In this document: positions 20,429-28,440 of the stretch, one piece after another
Layout: each line of letters begins with the position of its first letter
Numbering within the stretch: position 1 is the stretch's first letter
Source of the DNA: Flavobacterium ustbae
GTDB lineage: Bacteria > Bacteroidota > Bacteroidia > Flavobacteriales > Flavobacteriaceae
Direction of reading: 5' to 3'
NCBI RefSeq assembly: GCF_003946915.1
Contig: NZ_RPOC01000001.1
Location: 496,001-560,000 of the forward strand
Length of the DNA: 64,000 bases
Program-made: the position numbers and the translations under genes
The notes under the pieces: model-generated
What the model saw: only the letters and a program-made list of their open reading frames with translations
Databases searched by the model: none
Told to the model about the DNA's origin: nothing

Positions 20429-21577
20429 ATGCAATTTTCTCAAATTTTAGGTCAAGATTACATCAAAAGCCACTTGATAAAAAGTGCTGCTTCTGGTAGA
20501 ATTCCTCACGCACAATTATTCGTTGGTCCAGAAGGAAGCGGTACTTTAATAACTGCCATTGCCTATGCCCAATACATTTTGTGCAGCAATACTGGAGATG
20601 AAAATTCAAACGGAAACGATTCCTGCAATCTAAAGTTTGATAACATATCACATCCCGATTTGCATTTTATTTATCCCACTGTAACTACAGAAGACGTAAA
20701 AACAAAACCTAAAAGTTTAGATTTTATTCAGGATTGGCGCAGTTTCATTCAAGAAATGCCGTATGGCGGATTATTCGATTGGTATAAAATTCTTGGCGTT
20801 CAGAACAAACAAGGAGAAATTCGTGTTGAAGATGCGCAAGAAGTTTTAAAATCGCTTTCGCTAAAATCTTACGAAGGCGGTTACAAAATCATGATCATTT
20901 GGATGGCCGATAAAATGAATATTGCAGCCTCCAACAAACTCCTAAAACTTTTAGAAGAACCATCAGACAAAACCATATTTATTCTGATTTCTGAAAATGA
21001 AGAAGATATTATCCAGACCATCCGTTCCCGATGCCAAGTAATCCATTTTAACGGACTTCCGGAAAAAGTGATCGCCGAAGCTTTGGTCGCTCAGGAAAAT
21101 GTAGATTCGAATTTAGCTAAGAAACTTGCACATCAAGCTCAAGGAAATTTTAATAAAGCCTTGCATTTACTAAAAGAAGACGATGACGATCTTCCTTTTG
21201 AACAATGGTTTGTCAATTGGGTTCGCGCCGCTTTTAGAGCAAAAGGAAACGCCGCCGCTATTCAGGATTTAATCTCGTGGAGCGAACAGATCGCTACGCT
21301 GGGTCGAGAAAGCCAGAAAAAATTTATTCAATATTGCATCGAAATGTTCCGACAAGCGCTAATGCTAAATTACCACGCTCAAAGTTTGGTTTATATTGAA
21401 CCGAAAGTGGATAAATTTAAACTGGAAAATTTTGCTCCGTTTGTTAACGGAAATAATATTCACGAAATATTCAAAGAACTTTCAGATGCTATGTATCATA
21501 TTGAAAGAAACGGAAATGCAAAAATAATCCTTACCGATTTATCGATCAAATTGACTCGTTTAATTCATAAAAAATAA
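20429..21577 (+). CDS. holB: DNA polymerase III subunit delta'
   Basis: The protein has 382 residues. It is the clamp-loader ATPase-like subunit that joins gamma/tau and delta to load the beta clamp at primer ends. The N-terminus (MQFSQILGQDYIKSHLIKSA...IPHAQLFVGPEGSG) has the family's degenerate P-loop around residues 33-40. Cys and His residues near 50-75 fit the zinc-binding module. The segment NKLLKLLEEPSDKTIFILISEN is the classic delta'/gamma motif, followed by IRSRCQ with the sensor-like SRC. Length is usual for Bacteroidota. A DoxX-like gene follows after 7 bp and is probably cotranscribed. Confidence 0.93.
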   Translation: MQFSQILGQDYIKSHLIKSAASGRIPHAQLFVGPEGSGTLITAIAYAQYILCSNTGDENSNGNDSCNLKFDNISHPDLHFIYPTVTTEDVKTKPKSLDFIQDWRSFIQEMPYGGLFDWYKILGVQNKQGEIRVEDAQEVLKSLSLKSYEGGYKIMIIWMADKMNIAASNKLLKLLEEPSDKTIFILISENEEDIIQTIRSRCQVIHFNGLPEKVIAEALVAQENVDSNLAKKLAHQAQGNFNKALHLLKEDDDDLPFEQWFVNWVRAAFRAKGNAAAIQDLISWSEQIATLGRESQKKFIQYCIEMFRQALMLNYHAQSLVYIEPKVDKFKLENFAPFVNGNNIHEIFKELSDAMYHIERNGNAKIILTDLSIKLTRLIHKK

Positions 21578-21584
21578 TTCATCA

Positions 21585-21968
21585 ATGAACAATGTTGCCT
21601 CAATTTTACTTTTAGCTTTTCTAGCTTTAACTTTTTTGCAATCAGGTTACGAAAAAATTTTTTACTGGAAAGATAATGTAGCTTGGCTTAAAGAACATTT
21701 TGCCAAAACTCCCTTAAAAAATCAAGTTCCGTTAGCGCTATTGCATTTATTAATTTTAGAATTAATTTCTGGGATTTTATGTGTTGTTGGAGCAATTCAA
21801 TTATTCACAAACAACGGCAGAGAATTTGGTTTTTACGGAGCAATCTTTTCATGCATCAGTTTATTAATGATGCTTTTCGGACAAAGACTTGCAAAAGATT
21901 ACGATGGTGCGAGAACCATAGTCATCTATTTTATACCAGCTGTAATGGCTGTTTATTGGTTGAATTAA
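21585..21968 (+). CDS. DoxX-family membrane protein
   Basis: This 127-residue protein has four predicted membrane helices: residues about 5-22, 48-70, 78-98 and 105-125. The early FLQSGYEKIFYWKDN motif after the first helix is typical of small DoxX/DoxD-like proteins. The family is linked loosely to redox or sulfur metabolism in the inner membrane, but the substrate is not predictable here. The start is 7 bp after holB, so the two share a message. Certain as a membrane protein, less so for the subfamily. Confidence 0.75.
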   Translation: MNNVASILLLAFLALTFLQSGYEKIFYWKDNVAWLKEHFAKTPLKNQVPLALLHLLILELISGILCVVGAIQLFTNNGREFGFYGAIFSCISLLMMLFGQRLAKDYDGARTIVIYFIPAVMAVYWLN

Positions 21969-21991
21969 TCAGCCTCAATTATAAAAAATAA

Positions 21992-22052
21992 GCCACAGAT
22001 TTCACAGATTAAAAGGATTAAAAAATCCGTGTAAATCTTTGAAATCTGTGGC
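21992..22052. repeat. Imperfect palindrome, dispersed-repeat type
   Basis: Arms GCCACAGATTTCA (21992-22004) and TGAAATCTGTGGC (22040-22052) are perfectly complementary, and parts of the interior also pair. It follows the DoxX-like gene and can serve as a terminator. The motif is of a kind scattered between genes in many Flavobacterium genomes; copy number cannot be seen here. Confidence 0.6.
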
Positions 22053-22079
22053 AGAAATTAAAATTTATTATTCAAAAAA

Positions 22080-22589
22080 ATGAATCCAAAACATCCTTCA
22101 GAATCCTTAACTATTTTAACTGATTTAGTTTTACCTAGCGAAACAAATCCTTTAAACAATCTTTTTGGCGGTGAGTTATTAGCCAGAATGGATCGTGCAG
22201 CAAGTATTGCCGCCCGCAGACATTCACGCCGAATTGTGGTAACGGCCTCTGTAAATCACGTGGCTTTTAATAGAGCCATTTCGCTTGGAAGCGTTGTAAC
22301 CGTAGAAGCAAAAGTTTCAAGATCATTCAAAAGTTCGATGGAAGTTTTTATAGATGTCTGGGTAGAAGACCGCGAATCTGGCAACAGAACCAAAGCTAAT
22401 GAAGCCATTTATACTTTTGTCGCTGTAGACGACACCGGAAGACCAGTTGAAGTTCCTGCAATTGTACCAGAAACCGAACTTGAAATCCAGCGATTTGATG
22501 CGGCACTTCGTCGTAAACAATTAAGTTTACTACTTGCTGGTAAAATAAAACCATCAGATGCTACAGAATTAAAAGCTTTATTTTTATAG
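22080..22589 (+). CDS. Acyl-CoA thioesterase, hotdog fold
   Basis: The protein has 169 residues. The motif NPLNNLFGGELLARMDRAAS is the signature of the YciA/BACH-type single-hotdog acyl-CoA thioesterases, which hydrolyse acyl-CoA to free acid and CoA in the cytoplasm. The conserved N..G..L.W/R.D pattern and the later VTASVNHVAFNRAISLGSVV strand carry active-site and dimer positions. Substrate chain length cannot be told. It lies upstream of recA with a 145-bp gap and has no visible functional link to it. Confidence 0.88.
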   Translation: MNPKHPSESLTILTDLVLPSETNPLNNLFGGELLARMDRAASIAARRHSRRIVVTASVNHVAFNRAISLGSVVTVEAKVSRSFKSSMEVFIDVWVEDRESGNRTKANEAIYTFVAVDDTGRPVEVPAIVPETELEIQRFDAALRRKQLSLLLAGKIKPSDATELKALFL

Positions 22590-22664
22590 TCCCATTTTGA
22601 TACAAATTGGAACAATCAAACTTCTAAAAAAGAAGTAATTTTACAAACTGTAAAAGTAAAAACT

Positions 22665-22692
22665 AAAATTAAGAGAGAATTTTCTTAATTTT
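22665..22692 (+). promoter_or_regulatory. Perfect hairpin in the recA leader
   Basis: AAAATTAAGA (22665-22674) and TCTTAATTTT (22683-22692) form a 10-bp perfect stem with an 8-nt loop, ending 42 bp before the recA start. It is too far from any stop to be a simple terminator and has few T after it. It may be a leader structure or a protein operator. Confidence 0.4.
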
Positions 22693-22734
22693 ATCCGAAA
22701 AGACAAAACTAATAATTAAGATATTTTAGAAAAA

Positions 22735-23742
22735 ATGAGTTCAGACAAAGAAGCCAAATTAAAAGCGCTGCAATTAACGCTTGATAAACTTGACAAAACC
22801 TACGGAAAAGGAACCGTAATGAAAATGGGCGATAGAGCCATTGTAGAAGTAGAAACGATTTCATCTGGCTCATTAGGTGTAGATTTAGCTCTTGGAGTTA
22901 ATGGATATCCTAAAGGAAGAATTATCGAAATATATGGTCCAGAATCTTCTGGAAAAACTACTTTGACACTTCACGCCATTGCAGAAGCTCAAAAAGCAGG
23001 CGGAATTGCCGCTTTTATCGATGCGGAGCACGCATTTGATAGAAATTATGCTGAAAAATTAAATGTTGACATCGAGAATTTAATTATTTCTCAGCCAGAC
23101 AACGGAGAGCAGGCTTTAGAAATTGCCGAAAATCTTATTCGTTCTGGTGCTATAGATATTGTTGTAATTGACTCTGTTGCAGCCTTAACACCAAAAAGTG
23201 AAATTGAAGGTGAAATGGGAGATTCTAAAATGGGTCTTCACGCGCGTTTAATGTCTCAAGCTTTAAGAAAACTAACTGGAACTATCAGCAAAACAAATTG
23301 CACTGTTTTCTTTATCAACCAGCTTCGTGAAAAAATTGGAGTTATGTTCGGAAATCCAGAAACTACAACGGGTGGTAACGCACTTAAATTCTACGCTTCT
23401 GTTCGTTTAGATATTCGTCGTTCTGCTCAAATTAAAGACGGTGAGAATGTTATCGGAAACAGAACTAAAGTTAAAATTGTTAAAAACAAAGTTGCACCGC
23501 CATTTAAAACTGCCGAATTTGACATTATGTACGGAGAAGGAGTTTCAAAAACTGGCGAAATCTTAGACTTGGCTGTAGAATTTGACATCGTTAAAAAAGC
23601 AGGATCTTGGTTCAGCTACGGTGATACAAAATTAGGACAAGGTCGTGATGCTGTTAAAACTTTAATTAAAGATAATCCAGAACTAGCTGAAGAACTAGAA
23701 ATTAAAATTAAAGAGCACATTAAAGAATTGGCAAATGCCTAA
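22735..23742 (+). CDS. recA: Recombinase RecA
   Basis: The protein has 335 residues. It forms ATP-dependent filaments on single-stranded DNA for homologous recombination and repair. Walker [10 protein letters not shown] lies at about residues 64-72, Walker [11 protein letters not shown] near 140-150, and the DNA-binding loop region contains [44 protein letters not shown] is near-invariant. The C-terminal tail is short and basic/acidic ([12 protein letters not shown]). It stands alone, with a strong terminator 25 bp downstream and a hairpin in its leader. Confidence 0.98.
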   Translation: MSSDKEAKLKALQLTLDKLDKTYGKGTVMKMGDRAIVEVETISSGSLGVDLALGVNGYPKGRIIEIYGPESSGKTTLTLHAIAEAQKAGGIAAFIDAEHAFDRNYAEKLNVDIENLIISQPDNGEQALEIAENLIRSGAIDIVVIDSVAALTPKSEIEGEMGDSKMGLHARLMSQALRKLTGTISKTNCTVFFINQLREKIGVMFGNPETTTGGNALKFYASVRLDIRRSAQIKDGENVIGNRTKVKIVKNKVAPPFKTAEFDIMYGEGVSKTGEILDLAVEFDIVKKAGSWFSYGDTKLGQGRDAVKTLIKDNPELAEELEIKIKEHIKELANA

Positions 23743-23766
23743 AAAATAGGTAGAAGCATATACTTT

Positions 23767-23803
23767 AAAAGCCGAGCGATTTTACATATCACTCGGCTTT
23801 TTT
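23767..23803 (+). terminator. Rho-independent terminator of recA
   Basis: AAAAGCCGAG-type arm pairs with CTCGGCTTTT and is followed by a T run. It lies directly after the recA stop. Confidence 0.85.
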
Positions 23804-23827
23804 ATTTTGAAAAAAATTGGATTTTTT

Positions 23828-24030
23828 ACGCAACCTTTTCATCAAACTTCCATCTGTATAAAAAAGCAGTTAAGATTGGTACTGCCATATATCAATTAGA
23901 GTTTTTTTTTAGAATTTATGTTGGTTGGTTATTTGAGTAAGAATCCGTTGGTTTTTCAACTAACGGGTTTTGTCAAATTTTTTTTATTTCCGACGCAACC
24001 TTTTTATTTTTTCTTCATCTATAATAATAT
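23828..24030. repeat. Two copies of an ACGCAACCTTTT...CATCT motif in a gene gap
   Basis: Between recA and the plsC-like gene, ACGCAACCTTTTCATC at 23828 and ACGCAACCTTTTTATT at 23993 each lead, after a short A/T or C/T stretch, to CATCT(G/A)TA. The rest of this roughly 300-bp piece holds nothing else I recognise apart from a possible short ORF. The copies look like related leader or remnant sequences. Confidence 0.35.
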
Positions 24031-24088
24031 GCTGTTAACATGAGTTAATACATAAAGTATTTATTATCAACCATTAATATTTTTAACC

Positions 24089-24193
24089 ATGAAAGAGAAA
24101 ATAGAATTGTTGTACAATAAAAATCGAAGAAAAACCAAATTAAAATTTAAAAAGGTATTGCGTTTTATTTCAGAAAAGATAATTCACAGATAA
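24089..24193 (+). CDS. Possible 34-residue basic peptide
   Basis: The ATG follows TTTTTAACC and encodes a Lys/Arg-rich peptide (MKEKIELLYNKNRRKTKLKF...) that ends in IIHR. It is placed before a strong terminator (24230-24264), which suggests that the piece is transcribed. No family is recognised and chance cannot be excluded at this length. Confidence 0.3.
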   Translation: MKEKIELLYNKNRRKTKLKFKKVLRFISEKIIHR

Positions 24194-24229
24194 ACTTTTG
24201 AATAAAAATAGGGGGTTTTTAATTCAAAG

Positions 24230-24264
24230 AAAAGCCGGTAGATCTAATCAATCTACCGGCTTTT
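24230..24264. terminator. Bidirectional terminator
   Basis: AAAGCCGGTAGAT pairs with ATCTACCGGCTTT, with a short loop and A/T runs on both flanks. It ends plsC on the minus strand and any plus-strand transcript of the 34-codon ORF. Confidence 0.8.
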
Positions 24265-24288
24265 GTATTTTACATAATGTTTTTATGT

Positions 24289-25029
24289 TTATTTCTGAAA
24301 ATCGATTAAACCATTGTAAATTAAATTCCGAACCTTGTCTTTCAATTCTTTTCTATGCTCAATTGTTAGTCCTTTTGTTTCTACAAAAGGCAAAATCCGT
24401 GCGCGCATTTTACCGGGACTTCCGCTCATAAACGTATAAGAAAAGCGTTCTTTATTGTCAGGAAAAACAATCGGCACAATCGGAATTTGATGTTCGATAG
24501 CCAATCTAAATGCGCCGTCTTTAAATTCATCCAGCAAAATACTTTCATCATCCGGAACTCCGCCTTCAGGAAAAATACAAATACTTAAACCTTGATTTAA
24601 TCTATTTTGGGCTCTTTTAAAAACTTCATTTTTACTTTTAGACGAACTTCTGTCTACCAAAATACAAGTTCGCTTATAGAAAAATCCAAAAAGCGGAATC
24701 TTTACTAATTCTTTCTTTCCAACAAAAACAAACGGATTCTTAATCAGTACCAGCATTAGCATAATATCTGTCATAGAGGTATGATTGGCTACAATCATGT
24801 AACTTTTGCCTTTAATGAGCTTCTCTTCGCGTTTTACGATGTAATAAAAGCCCATTCCGAAAAGGATAAATCTAGCCCAGATTCTAGCCATTTTAAAAAA
24901 ATAGGGATATCCTTTCTCTGAGAGAATAGAAATAATTAAGAACGGCAGCATTATTAAAATTGGAATCGCCATCAAAACGTAAAACCAAATGCGCCAAAGA
25001 ACCCAAAAAGCAATTTTAAATATTTTCAT
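24289..25029 (-). CDS. plsC: 1-acyl-sn-glycerol-3-phosphate acyltransferase
   Basis: The protein has 246 residues. It transfers an acyl chain to lysophosphatidic acid to make phosphatidic acid at the inner membrane. An N-terminal hydrophobic stretch (residues about 5-35) is followed by the acyltransferase motifs: NHTSMTDI (the H-x4-D catalytic pair), the FFYKR/ILVDRSS segment, FPEGGVPDDE and the IPIVPIVF motif. Length fits the PlsC/LPLAT family. It may instead be a lipid-specific paralogue, since Bacteroidota carry several. Confidence 0.88.
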   Translation of the reverse strand: MKIFKIAFWVLWRIWFYVLMAIPILIMLPFLIISILSEKGYPYFFKMARIWARFILFGMGFYYIVKREEKLIKGKSYMIVANHTSMTDIMLMLVLIKNPFVFVGKKELVKIPLFGFFYKRTCILVDRSSSKSKNEVFKRAQNRLNQGLSICIFPEGGVPDDESILLDEFKDGAFRLAIEHQIPIVPIVFPDNKERFSYTFMSGSPGKMRARILPFVETKGLTIEHRKELKDKVRNLIYNGLIDFQK

Positions 25030-25095
25030 AGATTCAAATGTAAGAAACCGAAATGAATTTTATAGAGATTTTTTATCCGAGTATACTAGATATTG

Positions 25096-25144
25096 TAACG
25101 CAAAGGACGCAAAGGATTTTCGCAGAGGACGCTAAGTTTTTGAG
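25096..25144 (+). repeat. Left inverted repeat flanking the GxxExxY gene
   Basis: About 49 bp, beginning TAACGCAAAGGACGCAAAGG and ending GCTAAGTTTTTGAG. It matches the reverse complement of 25720-25769 over its whole length with scattered differences. Confidence 0.65.
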
Positions 25145-25277
25145 AAAATGCTTTCGCATGAGTTCGCAAAGCCAGTCATCTTAAATTCAAAACCTTTTAA
25201 TTTTTTTTTGTAAAAAACTTTGTGAACTTTGCGCTTAATTGTTATTTTTATACGAAAATATGCGTTAAAATTATAAA

Positions 25278-25655
25278 ATGAATGAAAATGAAATTTCAAC
25301 GATTATAATCGGTATTGCCATCCAGATTCATAGAACGCTTGGACCAGGATTATTAGAAAATGTTTATAAAGAATGTTTGTTTCACAAAATTAAGCAACGA
25401 GGTCTCTTTGTAGAAAAAGAAAAACCAATGCCTTTAGTCTTCGAAGAAATAAAACTAGACTGCGGCTATAGAATTGATTTACTAGTTGAAAAAAAATATG
25501 TAATTGAAATAAAAGCAGTCGAAGCTTTAACTGTGAACCATTTGGCTCAAACATTAACCTATTTAAAATTAGGAAACTATAAACTTGGTTTACTAATAAA
25601 CTTTAACGAATCGCTCCTAAAAAACGGAATCAGAAGAGTAGCAAATAACTTATAA
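25278..25655 (+). CDS. GxxExxY protein
   Basis: The protein has 125 residues. It is named after the conserved motif seen here as GLLENVYKECL at about residues 24-34 (G-L-L-E-N-V-Y). The later segment DCGYRIDLLVEKKYVIEIKA has the D...E-x-K spacing of PD-(D/E)xK-nuclease-like folds, but activity is unproven. Such genes are common in Bacteroidota and often stand alone between repeats. Here two inverted copies of a 50-bp repeat bracket it, which suggests a mobile or recombination-prone cassette. No partner gene is nearby. Confidence 0.85.
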   Translation: MNENEISTIIIGIAIQIHRTLGPGLLENVYKECLFHKIKQRGLFVEKEKPMPLVFEEIKLDCGYRIDLLVEKKYVIEIKAVEALTVNHLAQTLTYLKLGNYKLGLLINFNESLLKNGIRRVANNL

Positions 25656-25719
25656 AAAAGTAAATCTCAGCTACTTCTATGTAATACTACTTTCAAAAAT
25701 CTCAGCGACCTCAAAAAAA

Positions 25720-25769
25720 CTCAAAAACCTAGCGCTCTCTGCGAAAAATCCTCCGCGACCTCTGCGCTA
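25720..25769 (-). repeat. Right inverted repeat flanking the GxxExxY gene
   Basis: Reverse-complement copy of 25096-25144, with the shared core GCAGAG...CGCTA and a shared GTTTTTGAG end. Adjacent sequence also has CTCAGCGACCTC-type partial copies. Confidence 0.65.
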
Positions 25770-25865
25770 CAGCAACCCAAAATAAAGTAATCCTCGAGGT
25801 AAATCTTTACGAGCTTTGCCGTTCAAAAAAACATTCCGACATTTGCAATTCAGAAAAAAACGAGA

Positions 25866-26840
25866 ATGGCAAAAATACTTACTGGTGTTCAAAGTACAGG
25901 AACACCGCATTTAGGAAATTTATTAGGAGCAATTATTCCGGCAATCGAATTATCAAATGATCCAGCAAATGAATCTTATTTGTTTATTGCCGATTTACAT
26001 TCCATCACTCAAATTAAAGACGGAAAAACTTTAAGAGAAAATACCTATAGCACTGCTGCAGCTTGGCTTGCTTGTGGTTTAAATCCTGAAAAAGTTACTT
26101 TTTACAGACAGTCTGATGTGGTGCAAACTACAGAATTGACTTGGTATTTGAGCTGTTTTTTTCCATTTCAAAGATTAACATTAGCACATTCTTTTAAAGA
26201 TAAAGCAGATCGTTTAGACGATGTTAACGCAGGACTTTTTACTTATCCAATGTTAATGGCAGCCGATATTTTATTGTACGATGCCGAATTTGTTCCGGTT
26301 GGAAAAGACCAATTGCAGCATTTAGAGATTACTCGTGACGTTGCAGCAAGATTTAACCATCAAATGGGCGAAACGTTTGTTCTTCCTGAAGCAAAAATTC
26401 AGGAAAACATTATGCTAATTCCAGGAACAAACGGAGGAAAAATGAGTAAATCTGCCAACAACATCATCAATATTTTCTTGGATGATAAGACTTTACGCAA
26501 GCAAGTTATGAGCATAGAAACTGATAGTACTCCACTAGAAGATCCGAAAAACCCGGATACTTGTAATGCATTTGCTATTTATTCTTTATTAGGAACAGAA
26601 GAGCAAATTGCAGAAATGAGAGCCAACTATTTAGGCGGAAATTACGGTTATGGTCATGCAAAACAAGCTTTGTTTGAATTGATTACAGAAAAATTTAAAA
26701 CCGAAAGAGAGAAATACAATTATTACATCAATAACCTTGAAGAAGTAGACGCTCTATTGAAAAAAGGCGCTTCAAAAGCTTCTGTTATTGCTGATGCAGT
26801 TCTAGCAAAAGTTAGAGAAGTTCTAGGTTTTCAGAAATAA
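25866..26840 (+). CDS. trpS: Tryptophan--tRNA ligase
   Basis: The protein has 324 residues and is a class I synthetase that charges tRNA-Trp. The N-terminal TGVQSTGTPHLGNLLGA holds the HIGH-type site (PHLGN), and GGKMSKSANN is the KMSKS loop. The ADILLYDAEFVPVGKDQLQHLE segment binds tryptophan and ATP. Length is typical for the short bacterial form. It has its own terminator 25 bp downstream. Confidence 0.97.
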   Translation: MAKILTGVQSTGTPHLGNLLGAIIPAIELSNDPANESYLFIADLHSITQIKDGKTLRENTYSTAAAWLACGLNPEKVTFYRQSDVVQTTELTWYLSCFFPFQRLTLAHSFKDKADRLDDVNAGLFTYPMLMAADILLYDAEFVPVGKDQLQHLEITRDVAARFNHQMGETFVLPEAKIQENIMLIPGTNGGKMSKSANNIINIFLDDKTLRKQVMSIETDSTPLEDPKNPDTCNAFAIYSLLGTEEQIAEMRANYLGGNYGYGHAKQALFELITEKFKTEREKYNYYINNLEEVDALLKKGASKASVIADAVLAKVREVLGFQK

Positions 26841-26865
26841 AAAAAGCTAACTGCTCAAAACATTT

Positions 26866-26897
26866 AACGCTGATCTAAATCGATCAGCGTTTTTTTT
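26866..26897 (+). terminator. Terminator of trpS
   Basis: AACGCTGATC pairs with GATCAGCGTT and is followed by eight T. Confidence 0.85.
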
Positions 26898-26966
26898 GAA
26901 TTATAATTATTCTTTTCCTAAATATAATTCGTAACTTCAAGTATAGTAATCATTTAAATTAAAAAG

Positions 26967-27086
26967 ATGAATAAGTATATTGAAGATTATAATGTTCCGC
27001 CATATTTATTTCAAATTCTGAATATCGTTTTTGGCTTGTTGCTCATTTACATTTTGTATCGATTGTATAAACATTTTAAAAAATAA
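26967..27086 (+). CDS. 39-residue single-pass membrane peptide
   Basis: The ATG at 26967 opens a frame for a short protein: a polar N-terminus (MNKYIEDYNVPPY), one membrane helix (LFQILNIVFGLLLIYILY) and a basic tail (RLYKHFKK). The positive-inside pattern and clean length support a real gene. Function is unknown. It stands between the trpS terminator and the convergent dprA gene. Confidence 0.55.
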   Translation: MNKYIEDYNVPPYLFQILNIVFGLLLIYILYRLYKHFKK

Positions 27087-27101
27087 ATAAGATTTTATGC
27101 G

Positions 27102-28202
27102 TTAAATAGATTCAAAAAGTTTTCCAGGAAGTGGTCGTATAATACCTTTAAGCTCCATCCCTATCAAAAATCCTGAAAGTTTATAAATCGGAATTTCGCA
27201 TTCAATTGCAATAATGTCCAATAATTCCTTTCCGTTCTTCTGAAGGAAATCATATATCTTTTGTTCCTCAGGTTCCAATTCTACAAAAAGTTGTTTCTGA
27301 ATATTTTTTGGCTTTTCTTTTATATCCCAATTCAGCATATAAATCAAATCGGCAGCGCTTGTCAATACATTTGCTTTCTGAGTTTTAATTAAATTATTAC
27401 AGCCTTGACTGTACTTATCGGTCACTCTTCCAGGCACCGCAAATACATCTCGATTGTAATCATTGGCCATATTTGCTGTAATCAAAGATCCCCCTTTATC
27501 AGCAGATTCAATGACAATTGTTGCCTCGGTCATTCCGGCGACTATACGATTTCTTCGTACAAATTTTTCTTTATCAGGATTCGAATCGCTCCAGAATTCA
27601 GTAATAAAACCACCATTTTCTTCCATTCTCGCCATGTATTTCTTATGCGTTCTCGGATAAATCTGATTTAAACCATGCGCCAAAACGCCAATCGTTTGCA
27701 GATTATGATCCATTGCTGCCTGATGTGCCACAATATCAACACCATAAGCAAATCCGCTAACAATAACAGGATCTAATGGAGCTAAATCTTCTATCAGCTT
27801 TCTACAAAAATCTGTACCGTACGAAGTGATCTGTCTCGTACCAACTATGCTAATTAATTTTTTGTTTTTAAAATCTAAATTTCCAGCAGTAAAGATCAGA
27901 ATCGGAGCATCAAAACAATGTTTAAGCTTTTCTGGATAGCTTTCGTCTTTAAAAAATGAAACCGCAATATTATTGTTTTTAATGAAAGATAATTCCCGAT
28001 CTGCCTTTTCAAAAATAGATTTGTCTTTTAGATTTCTCAACAAAGCAGATCCAATACCATCAACTGACGCCAATTGCGAACTTTTAGCTTTAAAAATCTC
28101 TGAAGCCGACCCAAAAGTATGAAGCAGTTTTTTGCCTAAAATATCTCCCACTCCATCAACTTTCAATAAGGCTAGTAAACTAAATAATTCCTGATCGGTC
28201 AT
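27102..28202 (-). CDS. dprA: DNA-protecting protein DprA
   Basis: The protein has 366 residues. It binds incoming single-stranded DNA during natural transformation and hands it to RecA. The N-terminus holds helix-hairpin-helix-like repeats (GVGDILGKKLL, GIGSALLRNL). The Rossmann core shows SIVGTRQITSYG, GFAYGVDIVAHQAA, GVLAHGLNQIYP, FVRRNRIVAGM, GSLITANMA and VFAVPGR, all DprA/Smf signature segments. The C-terminal winged-helix part is short. The recA gene 3.4 kb away is on the opposite strand, so no operon. Confidence 0.95.
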   Translation of the reverse strand: MTDQELFSLLALLKVDGVGDILGKKLLHTFGSASEIFKAKSSQLASVDGIGSALLRNLKDKSIFEKADRELSFIKNNNIAVSFFKDESYPEKLKHCFDAPILIFTAGNLDFKNKKLISIVGTRQITSYGTDFCRKLIEDLAPLDPVIVSGFAYGVDIVAHQAAMDHNLQTIGVLAHGLNQIYPRTHKKYMARMEENGGFITEFWSDSNPDKEKFVRRNRIVAGMTEATIVIESADKGGSLITANMANDYNRDVFAVPGRVTDKYSQGCNNLIKTQKANVLTSAADLIYMLNWDIKEKPKNIQKQLFVELEPEEQKIYDFLQKNGKELLDIIAIECEIPIYKLSGFLIGMELKGIIRPLPGKLFESI

Positions 28203-28406
28203 TTTTTTAAAACATTATGTAAAATAGAAAAAATAATTTCACTCATTTGAAATGGCAAATATCATTAAAACAAAGTAATTTCTTAATAAAATTGAAATAT
28301 AATTTTCCCACTTTCATCAAAACTTCAATAAAAATGAATTTAAATAATTGAAAACGAATTGTCTAAAAATAAATCTCAATTGTTAATAAAAATTGTGAAT
28401 AAAATT

Positions 28407-28435
28407 TTGATAACTATACGCGTTGCATAACTTTG
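28407..28435 (+). promoter_or_regulatory. Promoter of the HU/SPOR gene
   Basis: TTG at 28407-28409, an 18-bp spacer and TAACTTTG at 28428-28435. The ATG at 28441 follows 5 nt later, so translation would start at or near the first base of the message. An upstream TTG codon in frame at 28423 lies inside the promoter and cannot be the start. Confidence 0.7.
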
Positions 28436-28440
28436 TTGAT

